Shown: positions 63,849-64,000 of the stretch, one piece after another | Numbering within the stretch: position 1 is the first letter of the stretch | How the letters are laid out: each line of letters begins with the position of its first letter | NCBI RefSeq assembly: GCF_900109225.1 | Contig: NZ_FNZK01000007.1 | Span: 117,889-181,888, forward strand | Length of the DNA: 64,000 nucleotides | Origin: Propionispira arboris | Lineage (GTDB): Bacteria; Bacillota; Negativicutes; Selenomonadales; Selenomonadaceae | Direction of reading: 5' to 3' | Made by a program: the position numbers and the translations under genes | Notes under the pieces: model-generated | What the model was told of the DNA's origin: nothing | The model's database searches: none | Seen by the model: the letters and a program-made list of their open reading frames with translations, nothing else

Positions 63849-64000
63849 ATACAAGCTGACTTAAGCAAGTGCCAGCAACGTGTTCTTTGAAAACTAAACA
63901 ATGTAGAAAACAAAAAGATATATGTACACCAACATGTATCAAGCCAGATGTGCGGTTTTCGAACGCTTGCGTTTGAAAACAACAACTAACAATTTCTTTT
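63849..64000 (+). other. rRNA operon leader (start of 16S lies beyond window)
   Basis: Contains GTTCTTTGAAAACTAAACAATG, the boxA-like and pre-16S leader sequence typical of Firmicutes rRNA operons. The window ends before the mature 16S start. Confidence 0.75.

Overview
The window looks like a chromosomal segment of an anaerobic, Firmicutes-type bacterium, most likely a Negativicute (Sporomusa/Selenomonas lineage). This placement is inferred from gene content and moderate-to-low GC; no 16S sequence is visible to confirm it. Supporting signs are strong Shine-Dalgarno sites, intrinsic terminators with long U-tracts, sigma-A promoters of the TTGACA-17-TATAAT type, a BofA homologue (endospore-forming ancestry), and the order tRNA-Ser, ffs, dnaX, ybaB, recR, bofA running into an rRNA operon promoter at the right edge.

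Region 1 (1-12.3 kb) is sugar metabolism. It holds the 3' part of a GH2 beta-galactosidase, then an operon of FGGY kinase, class II aldolase, ribose-type ABC importer (lipoprotein, double ATPase, permease) and a D-lyxose isomerase. A YesM/YesN-type two-component pair follows. Region 2 (12.4-17.6 kb) has a small membrane protein, NhaA, a ClC chloride transporter with an attenuator-like leader, and an M18 aminopeptidase. Region 3 (17.7-23.5 kb) is a sigma-54-dependent peptide or acyl-amino-acid utilisation unit: two M20 hydrolases and YjiG/YjiH membrane proteins on the minus strand, with a divergent PrpR_N/AAA+ activator and a near-perfect -24/-12 promoter. Region 4 (23.7-25.3 kb) is a small HxlR/NIPSNAP island, the second gene having base composition unlike its surroundings.

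Region 5 (25.3-44.5 kb) is a large purine/urate and hydantoin catabolic island related to the xdhD-ssnA-ygeX-ygeY-hyuA cluster of enterobacteria and gut anaerobes. It has guanine deaminase, a three-subunit molybdenum hydroxylase, two NCS2 nucleobase permeases, a MocA-like maturation enzyme, SsnA, a YgeV-like regulator without an AAA+ domain, PreA, HyuA, diaminopropionate ammonia-lyase, YgeY, a D-aminoacylase-like amidohydrolase and split XdhC proteins. The divergent promoter region carries a guanine-class riboswitch. Four copies of a roughly 100-150 nt palindromic repeat sit in the island's spacers, with a fifth 3 kb beyond it.

Region 6 (44.6-52.7 kb) has an XRE regulator, two chemoreceptors, and an ABC transporter (ATPase with AAA-associated C-terminus plus duplicated permease, no binding protein) preceded by a clear M-box magnesium riboswitch. 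Region 7 (53-58.5 kb) is a Wadjet/Mks condensin operon (JetA, JetB, JetC) with no JetD nuclease. Region 8 (58.8-64 kb) holds a CheY/CheX-like pair, tRNA-Ser(GGA), the SRP RNA, dnaX-ybaB-recR-bofA, and tandem rRNA promoters.

No CRISPR array, insertion sequence, transposase or phage gene was seen. The most noteworthy points are the M-box in front of an orphan ABC transporter, the AAA+-less YgeV-like regulator with matching operators inside two sigma-A promoters, the five-copy repeat family, and the JetD-less condensin operon.
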